From Diplosphaera chodatii (lineage: Eukaryota > Chlorophyta > Trebouxiophyceae > Prasiolales > Stichococcaceae), in contig JAALGY010000032.1 of the NCBI GenBank assembly GCA_032358165.1, positions 1,984,001 through 2,048,000 on the forward strand: 64,000 nt of DNA, in the 5' to 3' direction. Shown one piece after another: positions 24,083 to 35,114 of the stretch. The notes beneath the pieces are model-generated. The model had not been told where the DNA came from and did no database searches. It worked only from the letters and a program-made list of their open reading frames with translations. Numbering within the stretch: the first letter of the stretch is position 1; each line of letters starts with the position of its first letter. Position numbers and translations under genes: made by a program.

Positions 24083-27000
24083 TCACTGAGTGCTTCGAGA
24101 CACAGGCCGCAGGTTACCAAACTCTTCGAAAAGCGCCATTTGCTGCTTGGTGTGCTGCATCGCAGTTCTCCCCCGCGCCGCGGCATCCTGTCCTGCCTGC
24201 CCAGCCACCATGCGTTCTGCGGACCGCTGCGTGCTGCTGCTGGCGCCAGCAGCGCCCTGCACGACGCCACTGCCGAGGCCGCCAGACGCCACTCGGCGCA
24301 CTGCAGCTGCCACGCTGTTGAGACGCTGCTCCTGCTCTGGATCTCCACCATCGGAGAACGCATCCGCATCCAGAGCCCGCCGGGCTGGCGCCGGCGAGGC
24401 GATGCTGCTGCCTGCGGCTGGGACTGCCCGAATGCCCGCTGTGCCGCTGGCCAGCAGCGCGGCAAAGTCGACAGACGACAGCTCGTTGCTGCCATCTGGC
24501 GATGTCAGTGACCTGCAGACGGGGGTAGTGTGAGTTTACGAGATGATCTTGCCACTCGGCTGTGGTTGCGATTGTTCAGTCTGTAGACACATTCTACTGA
24601 AATGTGCAGAATGCACAGGCCTCTAGTCACCCAACCCAGAGCAAGTTCTGCTACAAGTGTGCTCTTCTAGGAACCAAGCAATGCTTACCTGCCGGTGCTG
24701 CTGCCGCTGGTGGCCATCTCGATGGCACTTGCTGGTACACTGTGTGTGACAAGGGTAGAATGTGTGGGCAGCCCTGGGGTGCTGCCCCCGCTGAGCTGCC
24801 GTCTGAAGCTGCTGCTGGTGTCGCTGCCATAACTCCGGCCCCTCAACACTGGGGGTGCAGACGACTGCTCCCCTGGCGTGCTGGCCACGCCCGTGCGGTG
24901 CGGCGTCTGCCCAGCCGCCTGCCGCCCCAGGCCGCCTGCACAGCAGGCTGAGCCTCGCTCGGTGTCCTCCTGTGCTGACTGGGTCGAGGCGCATGTTCCT
25001 GTGACTGAAGTGGCAACGACAGCTAGGGTCCCCACTGGCAGCACTGGCTCTGGGCCATTGGTCGAGGCCCACCTGTGGAACCGCCCGTGAGGCCGCCGCC
25101 GAGCCGCCCGCCAACAATGAGGCCGGCGAAGTTGCCGCTGCCGCCGGCGCGGGCCAGGCCGGCGCCGCCGGCTGACGTCGCGCGCTGCCGGCCCGCTGGC
25201 AGTGTGCGCCCATTGGCAGCGGCTGAGGCGCTGAGCGCGGTGCGGGCTGCGGGCGACAGGCTGGACATGGTGGCCCGGCGGATGGGGCCATGCATTGAGG
25301 CACTGCCCGCTGACATGAGGTCCTGCTCTGCGTCGTCCTCCGCCTGCGCCAGAGCCCGCCGCAGCTCCGCAGCAGAGGGCGGCCGGGACCCATTGGCGCG
25401 GGGCCCGGCGTCAGCTGCCATGCCGTCCCAGCTGCCGCTGCTGCCCGCGTGCTGCACACGACCACAATATGTCACAGCGCAGGGGACAAGCGCTGAGCCT
25501 AGAATATGATCCAGCACACACGGCAGATCTTCTGGGATGCAGCTCAAGCATGCAGAAACACTTCCGCCTGTGCAGCGTGGCACACCTGCAGGTTGTTGTT
25601 GTCAGCTGCAAGGCGGGCTGAACCATGGCCGGCGCCAATGCCATTGCCACGCTGCGCAGCTGCAAGAGCGGCGGCCTCGGCGCTGTGCTGGCGGCCTAGG
25701 CCCAGCACGCTCAAGCCGGCGGGCCGAGCGCCGCTGTCACTGGCGCGGTGGAAGTCGCCGCGAATTTCTGCCAACGCGCGGCTGGTGCCACTGCGGGTGA
25801 GAACAGCAGTGTTGAGGTTGAGACAGCTCGGCACATCCATAGGGCCAGAGCACCTTGACTGTCACCTGTCCACAGAAGTGCAAGTGAGGTTACAACCCTA
25901 GACGGACTGCCGCCAGGAATGACACAGCACACCTGTCCCGCCGCGTGGACGTGCGACCGTGAACAGACAGGCGTGCGACGGTGGGCCGCTGTCCTGCTGG
26001 TGCGGCGGCTGCAGCAGCTGCCCTGTGATGCGGCGAGGCAACAAGCGAGCCCAGCTGCGACGAGCCGCGTGCCGCCCACTTCGGCGGCGGCGGCAGTGGC
26101 GTCAGCACCACCGGCGTCTGTGAGGCATGTGGCCAGCTCAGCAGTGCAACACGTCGGCAGGTCAGGCTGCCAGCCTTACGCCATCAGGACAGCATGTTCG
26201 CAGATCAACAGATGCATCAGGTGCGAAGCAGCCACCGTGCAGGATGGCGTCACTGCACCTCCGGCAGGCTGACGGCGGGTGCGGTGCCGCTGGCAGCGCC
26301 GGCGGCGGGGCAGCAGGCAACAGGGATGCCGGCCGCACGCTGGCTGAGCTCCGCCTCGTTCCGCTTCACCGCCTCCAGCACCGTCTCGCTGCCCAGGGTC
26401 TGCTCCAGGATGTCCACTTGCGCGGGGCTCCACGGGGCACTCAGTGCCTCCGTCAGGATGTCCTGCAAAGCATGGCAACAATCAGGAAACTAGAGCTCGC
26501 AACATTGCTCCTTCACCAGCAATCAGCAGCGTGAATGTCCGGCTCTGGATTCCCGGTCGGGTGTGCACCTGGAGGAGGCTGGGCTCCCAGTTGGGCACCT
26601 CGTTCTTCATGAACTCCACCATCTCCTCCATCTCACGCATCTCAAACAGCTGCGCCTCGCACGCCCGCATGACTCCCAGAGCGACCTGAGCGGTCAACAT
26701 GCCACCTCGGCATGGTGTACAGCAGCTGCCATCCCTGGCGAGGATCAGGCAGCTGTGCGGCGTGCCACCTGCATGCCTACTGTGTCCAAGATGCGCACGC
26801 GCCTGCCGAGCATCACAGCGGGCACCTCACCTTCATCATGGGCTCGCTGTAGCTGTCGGTCAGCAGCACGTCCATGACGCGCGAGGCGAAGGACAGCGGG
26901 AACGCCGAGGCGAAGACGGTGAGCAGCCACGACGACATGTACAGCACCGGCAGGCAGCCACGCTCCTCCAGGTGTGCCGCCAGCTTCGGCGGCATCAGCC

Positions 27001-28268
27001 GCCCCACCTGCCACAGCCGCACCTGCACAGAGTTGCAGGTGACCCCCGTCAGCGTTGTGCCCATGCCCGTCAGTGTTGTGCCCATGCCAGACAAGCACGC
27101 ACCGACATCGCCATGTGCACCAAGTCAGGGTCAGACGCTTGGTGCAGAAAAGGCTGCCATAACCATGGTTATGCATGCGATGGGCAGGAGCCCGGGTCCT
27201 GTGGGCCCACTGCACGGTCGCTGTCCGGGTGCAGCCCCCGGCGACTCGCCTGCAGCCAGGCGAGGTCCTCCTTGTACAGCTCGCGCATGCGGCGGTGCTG
27301 CATGAGGACCACCAGTGCCCCGTACGCGTCCGCCTCGCTGGGCAGGTACATCAGCAGCACGCCCGCCAGGAAGTTCATGCCTGCATTATTGGGGAATAAG
27401 GGTCACATCCCTCAAACAGAGGGAAGTCGGACCGCCGCCACTCTACCTCGTTGGCATGGCAGTTGCAGGCTGTGTTTGCGATGCAGTTTGTTTGTGGTGA
27501 AAAATTGTCACGACATGCAGGCGTGCTGTCGATCGCTGCCTGTGGTGCGCACCTTGGCAGTAGCCAACCTCTGGGTCAAGCGCTGCATACGCCTTCAGCA
27601 CATTCATGAGGCTCTGAACGCCCTTGCCGGTAGCAAACCTGGTGGGGATCGACCATGCGTTCAGATGGACAGAACACATACGGCCAGTGACCCCAGTGAA
27701 TAGCTGTGCGCGACCTGGCATGTGCATCAGCAAGCGCACCTCGCAACCTCCGGGAAGGTCCTGTTGACATCCTTCTCAATGTCGAAGGCCACTTCTTCTG
27801 GGAGGTCCTTCTGACCCTGCATCAGTGACCAGCAGACGCCAGCTATAATCTCAGCTTCGCCAGGGTTCATATGGTGGCACACAAAGAGCCACAGACACTA
27901 CATCATACCTTGGCAAACATCGCTGGGTAGGATTGCGCAGCCGTTGTGCCCAGGCGGTGCCGATGCAGCACTGACAGCCTGCAGCAACAAGGCACGCTGC
28001 GTGAAGCCCGTATATCTGGTGCGAAACTGGCAGGACAGGACCCCTGCCTGTGCGCTGGCGCACACCGCCGCAAGATCAAGTGCAGCACTCCACAGGCGTC
28101 GACTCACCACAGCTCGGTGCGCATCTTCCGCTGTACAGACGGCCAGCAGTTGCGGCCGACCTGCAAATCGACATACTCCTCCTCGCCGGCCCACTGCTTC
28201 GCCTTGATACCGCCAACATTGTGGAAAGCCGGTATGGAGGCAAGTATTGTCTTCAGGCCGCCTTGAAG
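24083..28268 (-). CDS. TBC-domain Rab GTPase-activating protein, 5' end incomplete
   Basis: It stimulates GTP hydrolysis on Rab proteins in membrane traffic. The first supported exon starts at 28268 and runs through KAKQWAGEEEYVDLQVGRN to RKMRTELW. The TBC domain then reads SYPAMFAK, VAFDIEKDVNRTFPEVAR (IxxDxxR arginine finger, about 27790-27740) and DPEVGYCQGMNFLAG, where the YxQ glutamine finger is split by an intron between about 27550 and 27380. Later helices are MYLPSEADAYGALVVLM, RLMPPKLAAHLEERGCLPVL and FASAFPLSFASRVMDVLLT. After ~26470 comes a coiled segment (MREMEEMVEFMKNEVPNWEP), then ~500 residues rich in Ser, Gly, Ala and Arg in several exons. The protein ends NLRPVSRSTQ at 24083. 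Both catalytic fingers are present, so GAP activity is likely. The initiator exon upstream of 28268 was not found. Confidence 0.85.
27045..27086. repeat. 21-nt tandem duplication in a TBC-gene intron
   Basis: Two adjacent 21-nt units (27045-27065 and 27066-27086) differ at a single base (c/t). They lie between TBC-domain exons, in intronic sequence. Confidence 0.75.
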
Positions 28269-29335
28269 CTGCGGCATGCCTCACTAGTACACAGCTGTCT
28301 GCAGCAGGCACACCCCAGGTCAGAAAACAAGATACAGGACATCATGCATGCCAAGTGCTCCCCAGACTGTGCCCTACCCAGTTTTTGCAGCATGCGCACA
28401 CCCATGCATGCCATGCCAGATGCTGCGTGTTGTCAACCCTGCAGGGTGGTCGACACGGATACATGCTACGATCAGGCTGTCGTGCTGCTGTGTGCAGCCT
28501 TGCAGTTGCACAGTGCAGCATCATGCCGCTGTGCAAAGTCTGTTTCTGGTGCAATTCCATGGCTGTACTGCAGCAGTAAGCTGCCAAGCCAGATCCTTTC
28601 AACAACATATGCGAACAATGATATTTTCACGGAGGAAGCGTCAGGTTGGACCCTGCACGGTGACATGGAGGAAAGCGGGCCGCAGGGGCTGTAGCCACCC
28701 ATCCGCAGGTGCAGGTGCCGACCCACCTACAGAAGGGGCATGCCGCCTGCAGGAGCGCCGCCTCGATGGCTTTGCGTGAGCTGTAGGGTAGCTCTGTGAT
28801 GGTATGGCCGGTTGCGGCGCAAGCCTGGCTAGGTGCCGGAAGAAGCAATCGCTCAATGCGCGTTCGCAGCGGTCGGAAGCCGTGCTGAGCAGGCTGCGCA
28901 GGCGTAGTGAGGTAGGCTCATCACAGGACGTCGGACGACAGCTGTGCAAGCGGACAATGCTGACGTTGTGGCCTGCGCACTTGATGTCCGGGACAGGGGC
29001 AGAAACGCTCAATTGAAGAACTGATCGACTGACATCTCCCAGATGGAAGCTTTGTCCAACGGACCGTTTTACAATCAAATAGCGGGTATGGACAGTGCGA
29101 ACGAAATTGCCCACTGGGCTGCGGTATCATATTTTTTTGGGAGCACCAGCTGCATACGACATCGCCAGCACCGAGCAGCCTCGCTCTGTAATGGTACCCT
29201 GCGTGCTGTGTTGGCAGCCGTCCGTTTGGCGCTCAGATCCTCAAGCCAAAGGACTGTCTGGGTGGCTGCAACAATGAGGGTTGTGCCCGGGGCGCAGTGC
29301 ACAGCCGTGCCTCCAGAACGCGGCAGCGCATCTGA
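28269..29335. other. Region upstream of the TBC gene, possible missing 5' exon
   Basis: The TBC gene must have at least one more exon here, joining in phase 0 to 28268. An open stretch at about 28730-28950 (-) looks codon-like (HTITELPYSSRKAIEAALLQ), but its nearest donor gives the wrong phase. I therefore leave it unassigned. Nothing else is recognised. Confidence 0.3.
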
Positions 29336-29722
29336 TCACTTGCCAAACAGCTGCGGCCGCTTGAAGTCGTACTTCACGCCCGACGCCCAGCCCAGCACCT
29401 CCTCGGTGTCCTCCCCACCTGACAGGTTGGCAGCCATGAGCTCCTCGAGCGACAGCTCCGCAACATACTTGCTGAAGCCGTAGTCCGCGGCGGCCTTGGC
29501 CTTCTCGGGGTCCGCGGCCAGGCTCTCAAGGATTGCTGCCACGTTGGAGCCGTGCTGGCCATCCGAAGCCGGACCCTGTGCCTTGAGGGCCTCCAGGGCC
29601 ACGGCGGGGTCGGAGCCCTTGCCGGAGTGGTCGTACGCGTGCAGGAACAGCAGGTCCTTAATGTTCTTGGTCAGACGATCCTGCGTCTGCAGGTCCCTCG
29701 TGTGATCCACCTTGGCAACCAT
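29336..29722 (-). CDS. Small conserved-looking orphan protein, intronless as modelled
   Basis: A 128-residue acidic, Ala/Leu-rich helical protein from ATG 29722: MVAKVDHTRDLQTQDRL, then DLLFLHAYDHSGKGSDPAVAL, ending GVKYDFKRPQLFGK. The stretch uses GC-rich third positions like real exons in the window, and the frame stays open upstream to about 29818 without an ATG. An upstream exon supplying a targeting peptide is therefore possible. No membrane helix or known motif. I do not recognise the family. The repeated short helices with Asp/Glu pairs suggest a subunit of a larger complex, but this is a guess. Confidence 0.42.
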   Translation of the reverse strand: MVAKVDHTRDLQTQDRLTKNIKDLLFLHAYDHSGKGSDPAVALEALKAQGPASDGQHGSNVAAILESLAADPEKAKAAADYGFSKYVAELSLEELMAANLSGGEDTEEVLGWASGVKYDFKRPQLFGK

Positions 29723-30597
29723 GCTGGCGAACGGTCTCAAAGTGATATCCTCAACCTGTTGTCCTGGGCGCGTGGCGATCGCAGATGTCCTTTTCACAGA
29801 GCCTCTGAAGCTGTGCAAGTATTACCGATCTGAAGCACTGCGATCTGAGTTGTGAGCTCATGCAGACCAAGAGCGGTGGGCACGGACGCGTGAGACCCTC
29901 TCGTCCGACGACTTCTGCGAAGACAATGCTTGCAGCAGGTAGGGCCATCTGTCGAGTCGGGATCCCTTTTGGAGCTTACAGGCTGCCTTTCAATGCCTTG
30001 TCCCATAATTAGTCAACTGCCGGCGCCCTGTATGATAACACATGTGACGCCGCACGAGTTGCCGGCCTTTACAGCTGTATGCCAGACAGGTGACACGAAA
30101 CATTCAGGGTCGCAAGTTTGCTGGTGGGAGCGGTCTCCAACGCGACGGTCAATTGGTTTGAAGTCAATTAGGAGTGCCAACACACGGTGCGCACGCAGTC
30201 AATACCTGTTTCGACCTTGCACAGTACGGCTGTCCACTGTGAGACTGCATAAATCGCATGATGCTGTTGCCGCGCTGCTGCTGTGGCAAATTGTGAGCTG
30301 CACCTGTTGTGGTTGCGTGCAAGCTTCCTGACTGGGTCCTTGTACATGAAGCACAGCTGGTGACATGGAGAACTGCTGTCCGCATGCTTGTGCTCCGTTG
30401 TGGCAGCACACGTTTTAGTGCCTTTTTGCCAGCAGCTCCCAGCTGGCTGGTAGCATGGATGCTGCGCAGCTTGCTGGCCAGGGGCACACAAGCTCGGCCA
30501 GGGCAACTTGCAGCGGCGTCAGGTCAAAGCAGGGTGTAAGGCAAACACTGGGTTGCTCCTCGCAGGGTCGCAGCTGGGTCACAGAGCTGGGGCCGCA
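29723..30597. other. Divergent intergenic region upstream of ARMC8
   Basis: These 875 nt lie between the small orphan (-) and ARMC8 (+). It is AT-richer than the exons. No supported exon is seen, though short first exons of either neighbour could hide here. Confidence 0.4.
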
Positions 30598-33500
30598 ATG
30601 GTGGCCCGGGCGGACGCTGTTGTGGAGCATGTCCGCAGTGGCGACCACAGCCTGCGGCTGAAGGCGGTGCGGGAAATGAAGAACCAGGTGGTGGGCAGCC
30701 GGTCCCGGAAGCTGCAGTTTTTGAAGGCGGGCGCGGTGCCGCACCTCGTCGCCATCCTGGCCGCAGATGGCCTGGATCCCGGCCTCGTTGTGCAGGTGGA
30801 ATCACATTCACTCTGGCACACGTAGCTGGCACATCGACGTATGCAGGTCCTCATCGTTGATACCTGCCGCCTACAGCTTTGCCCGCAATGCTGGGAGGCA
30901 GGTGGTGGCCCCGTGAACGTGTTGGCGCAGCTAGGTGCCGCTGCTGATGCATTGGCGTTGTCGCGTGGGCAGGCAACAACCACGGTGGGCAGCCTGGCGT
31001 ACAAGCTGGAGGACGGCGTGCAGGCGGTGCTGACGGCAGGTGGCCTGCCGCAGCTGCTGCGCCAGCTGAGCAGCGAGGACGAGCGCGTCGTGGAAGCCGC
31101 CGTCCGCTGCCTGCACTTCCTCCTGCAGGCACGTCCATGATCACAGCACTATCCCACAGCACCATCCAGGCCGTTGCTTCGCAGAACATTGTTCTCGCAG
31201 CCTTGCAACAATTTTCATATACACGTGTTATAGCTGTTGCTGATTGCAACCTTGTGGCACTGCAGTCAGAGGGCGTGCCCCGGGCAGACTTCTGTAACGA
31301 CGCAACGGTGCAGCGCCTGGTGCAGCTGCTGGGGGCACCGCGGCGGTCCATCGCCCTGTCTGCGGCCGGAGTGCTTGCCCAAACCTGCGGCGCCACACAT
31401 CTGCGCCAGACAGCAGCAGCCGAAGCTGGAGCGGTAAGATATCGCTCTGGTGTTGAGTGTTTCGTGTTCATGTCTGGTGGCACTCACACCGCAGGCCAGC
31501 CCGAGCCTCGGTCCACTGACGGCATTGTGTGCTTTGCAGATCCCGGCGCTGATGGGCATGTTGCAGTCTGGGGAGCGCGGGCAGCAGGAGGCAGCGGTGG
31601 CTGCACTGGCTTCGATGGCAGATGGCAACGCCATTGTGTCAGATGCCATTGCGGCGAGCAGCGGCTCATTGCCAGCGCTGCAGGGCTTGCTGCGGGATCG
31701 GGATCCAGGCATTCGGCTGCTGGCTGCAGCATGCCTGGTGCAGCTGCTTCGCTATGAGCATGTTGCAGTGAACAACCAGGTGGGCTCCAGAACCTTCGTA
31801 CTGGGAGCAGCATCAGCACGGACACAATGGTTGTGTGCGTGTGCACAACATGCATGCCATCGCAAGGCCTGCGCCCTGGCTTTGGCGGAGCCGTTCACGA
31901 CTCACCAATTGCATGCAGCCAATTCACTTTGACAGCCATTGTGCCATGCAGGCGGTGCCCCGGGCGGTGCTGACGGCGCTGGTCAGGGCCCTGCAGGAGC
32001 ACAGCACATCAGCAGAGGAGGAGGCCATGCAGCAGGAGGCAGCGCTGCTGGTGCCACAGCTGCTGGCCGTCTTGCTGACGGCGCACCCCGAGCTGCAGCC
32101 CCTGGCTGCAGACACGAATGCTGTCACCGACCTGTGCCACCAGTACTGCGCCCATTCGTCAGCGTCCGTCCGCCAAAAGGCGAGACCCTTTGGCTGCACC
32201 CTTGGCATGTGCTGTGGCAGTGTGCCTGCTGCTTCAGGTGCCGACTGACACCCGGTCCATGGTCTTGGCTGCATCTGAGCGCTGTCATCGGATCCGCCTG
32301 ATCTGCAGCCCTTCCTCCTGCAGCACCAGGAGTCTGTGCTGCAAGCCCTGGCAGTCGTGATGGGCCACCAGGAGCCAGCACGCCAGAAGTTCATGGAGGC
32401 TGGCATGCTGCCGCACATCGTCAGCGCACTTGGCGCGGGCATGTCGGAGGGCAGGCAGGCGGCTGCGGCGGAGTGCGTGCGGGCGCTGTCCCGCTCCGCC
32501 AAGGGGCTGCGCACGCGGCTGGCGGATGCGCCGGTCGCCGGGCCGTTGGTGGCGCTGCTGCGCAGCGCGACGCACCCAGATGTGCAGGCTGCCGCCGCCG
32601 CGGCGCTGTGCAACCTCGTCCTGGACTTCTCGCCGGTCAAGGTGCAGGCTCGAAGGGGTTGCCCTTCAACCATGTGCAGTCAGTGGGCGCGCATGTCTGG
32701 TGATGTCATGATGCCCTAGGCACCGTCATGCCGTCGACTGTATTGCTTGCGTTGTGGCGCAGCTCAGCACGTGCTTGTTGTCCCATCGCTGCAGGACGCG
32801 GTGCTGCGGGAGGGCGGCCTGGAGCAGCTGGTGGCGGCCAGCGCGGCGATGGAGCCCGGCCTGCGCCGCGGCGGCGTGTGGGCGATGCAGAACCTGGCTC
32901 ACTGCGCGCAGCTGCCCGTCAAGCTCGGCGTCCTGATGGCGCTGCCCTGGCCGGCTGTGGCGGCGCTGCTCTCAGACCCCGAGCCGGATGTCCAGGTAGT
33001 CGCAATCGCAGAGACGACACGCTGTCACATGCGTGCTGGAGTGCGCTGTCTGCAGGCACCACAAGGACTCAGGCGAGCCAGTCACGGCAGCAATGTCTGC
33101 ATCGAGCTCTTTGGTGCCTTGCGCCCGCAGGAGCACACGCTCGCGCTGCTGCGCAACCTGGTGCATGGCGGCGTGAGCCACGCGCGCGCGGTGGTGGCGT
33201 GGGCCGCCGACCAGGGCAACCCCGGCAGCGGCGCCGCCAACCTGCTGGCGGCCCTGGCCGCGCCGCTGCAGCCCGGCGCCCCCTCCACGCCCGGCCAGCG
33301 CGAGCAGGCGCTCTTCGCCGTCTGCAACGTCTGCGCGGGTGCGCTGCCCGTGCCCCCTGCCACCTGCTTGGTCTGCATGTCCACAGGCCCAGTTTCGCCC
33401 GTGTGCCTGCACTGCGACTTGCAATGACGCTGTCGAACGTTCCCACTCAATCGACCTCTGGGCGCCGATCATGCGGATGCCGACGGCTCTCACTCTGCCC

Positions 33501-33955
33501 AGCATTGAGCACGCAGGTGAGGAGGACTTGCAGCAGGCCGTCATGGCGAGCGCTGTGCCCGGGACCCTTACAGCGCACCTGGCCGCTGATGAGCCCGGCG
33601 TCAAGGAGGCTGCCGCCTGGTGTGTGCTCAACCTGTCGTCGTCCGACACACCCGCACAGCAGCCGCAGGTGGGAACTGCCAGTGCATCGCCTTGGTCCGC
33701 AGCCTGCTTTGCAGGCCTGACAGGACCGTTGAGTTGCATCTGTTGATGAGGCTGCGTGTTCTTTACATCGCCACATGCCGAAGCCATGTGTGTTGGCTTG
33801 TGCAGTGGGTGCCTGAGCTGACGCGCATGGGAGTCTGCACATCGCTTGCCAACCTGGAGAAGGATCCCAGCCAGAATGTGCGCAGGACAGCGTCAACCGC
33901 CTTGGCACAGTTCTCCAAGCAGGACGCAGAGGCAATGGCCTGCGACAACGAGTGA
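30598..33955 (+). CDS. ARMC8: ARMC8/GID5-like armadillo-repeat subunit of the CTLH/GID ubiquitin ligase
   Basis: ARMC8 (yeast Gid5) is the armadillo scaffold that holds the substrate receptor in the CTLH/GID E3 complex. The N-terminal repeat reads LRLKAVREMKNQVVGSRSRK then LQFLKAGAVPHLVAILAADG, which matches the ARMC8 opening closely. Armadillo repeats continue in exons at about 30973-31130, 31271-31430, 31541-31780, 31952-32180, 32310-32640, 32795-32990, 33130-33340, 33520-33668 and 33806-33955. Diagnostic segments are ECVRALSRSAKGLRTRLAD, LCNLVLDFSPVK and GVWAMQNLAHCAQLPVKLG. The protein ends in STALAQFSKQDAEAMACDNE. The start is the ATG that begins the first repeat; human ARMC8 has a longer N-terminus, so an upstream exon is possible. 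The second gene of the same complex, WDR26, lies about 5 kb downstream. Confidence 0.9.
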
Positions 33956-35114
33956 CCTCAGTTTGCTAGTGTGGCAGTGGTTCACCAGCTTCAGTGGTCT
34001 GTTTCGTCATGTAGTAGAGTTCAGCAGGAGCGGATTTGGGTTTGAGTGTAGGTTATGCATGCACTTTAGTGTGCTGGCCGCTGAAGGCGCCTGAATGTTT
34101 CTTGTGTTTGGCATACACCACCACGACATCTGATACCATGGCGTTCCCCTCCTTGGCTGCCATTGGCACAATACGATGTGCTCTCAACTCTGGCATCCTG
34201 CACATCAATGTTGAACTCGTCTTGCATCCTGCCTCCAGACAGATTGGAGTCTCGGAACAGGGCAACATCTGGGCACAGCCGAATGTGCAAACACATGGCA
34301 GCCTTATACTCTGCGTCCTCCAGTATTTGTGGGCATCGCTTGTATCTGCCTGTGTACAGAACACCGCAAGCCGCAGCGGTGCAAGGTGCAAGCTGGTATG
34401 ATAGTGTCAGGGTGCAAGCAGAGTCAAGCACATCTGGTCGTGCAGAGGGCTTGTTGCAGCATCAGACAGCTATCGGCAACACAATCAGGCAGTGACAAAT
34501 CTGGCCCCGATGACGCTGGACCAACTGATAAGGTGGGACCGATCATCAGCTGGTGGAGATGCGTGCGACGGTGGCATGCACGCTCCGGCACGCGCGCACA
34601 CTGACCGACGTTGTCGTCCCACGATGACTCATCTTCTGCACGCAAGGTCGCATATGAGCAGTAGCACCACTGCTTCACCTGAAAGTATGTGCTGTGCAGC
34701 AGGATGCTGACGAGGAGCGCACCCGCAAGCTGGCACAGGTGCTGACGCAGACGGAGAACCCGGCCGTGCTGAAGACGGTGAGCAGCGTGCTGAAGGGGCT
34801 GCAAGGCATCTTCGGTGGAGGAAAGGCGGCACCGGAACCAGATTCCGGGCCCGCTGACAAACCAGCGAAATGATGCAAACCATTCGGAAGTGTGCGAACT
34901 CTACTAGAGTTTGAGTTCTGGGCCTAGCTATTGGTACATAGCGACAGCTGACTTGACTGAGCTAGACACGAACAGTATGTGCAACGCTGCCCGCGACCAG
35001 GATTGCAAAATCAGATGCGCCCCTTCTTGCATGTCCCGTGCCGCCCACTGGCAAAGGTGTCCGTATTGCTGTCTCACTCAGTCACGTCTGTCCCTTTCGA
35101 TACGATTTGTTGCA
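33956..35114. other. Region between ARMC8 and the SNAP-type SNARE (3' ends)
   Basis: Contains the 3' regions of two convergent genes and one possible small gene (34398-34873, listed separately). Several open frames on the - strand at 34050-34430 show no supported splice structure and are not annotated. Confidence 0.35.
34398..34873 (+). CDS. Possible small two-exon gene, unknown function
   Basis: The 3' exon (about 34691-34873) is convincing as coding: GC-rich third positions, a CAG acceptor, and the product DEERTRKLAQVLTQTENPAV, then SSVLKGLQGIFGGGKAAPEP, ending in PADKPAK. A phase-0 join to an exon ending SDKSGPDDAGPTDK at 34532 would give a ~110-residue charged protein starting at ATG 34398. 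The upstream half is weak and could be wrong. No family recognised. Confidence 0.25.

Noticed and set aside
28627..28848. Candidate 5' exon of the TBC gene
   Set aside because: Codon-like, but its donor phase does not match the required phase 0 at 28268.
34053..34431. Two overlapping - strand frames near the ARMC8 3' end
   Set aside because: Neither has phase-consistent neighbours or a recognisable motif; likely chance open frames.
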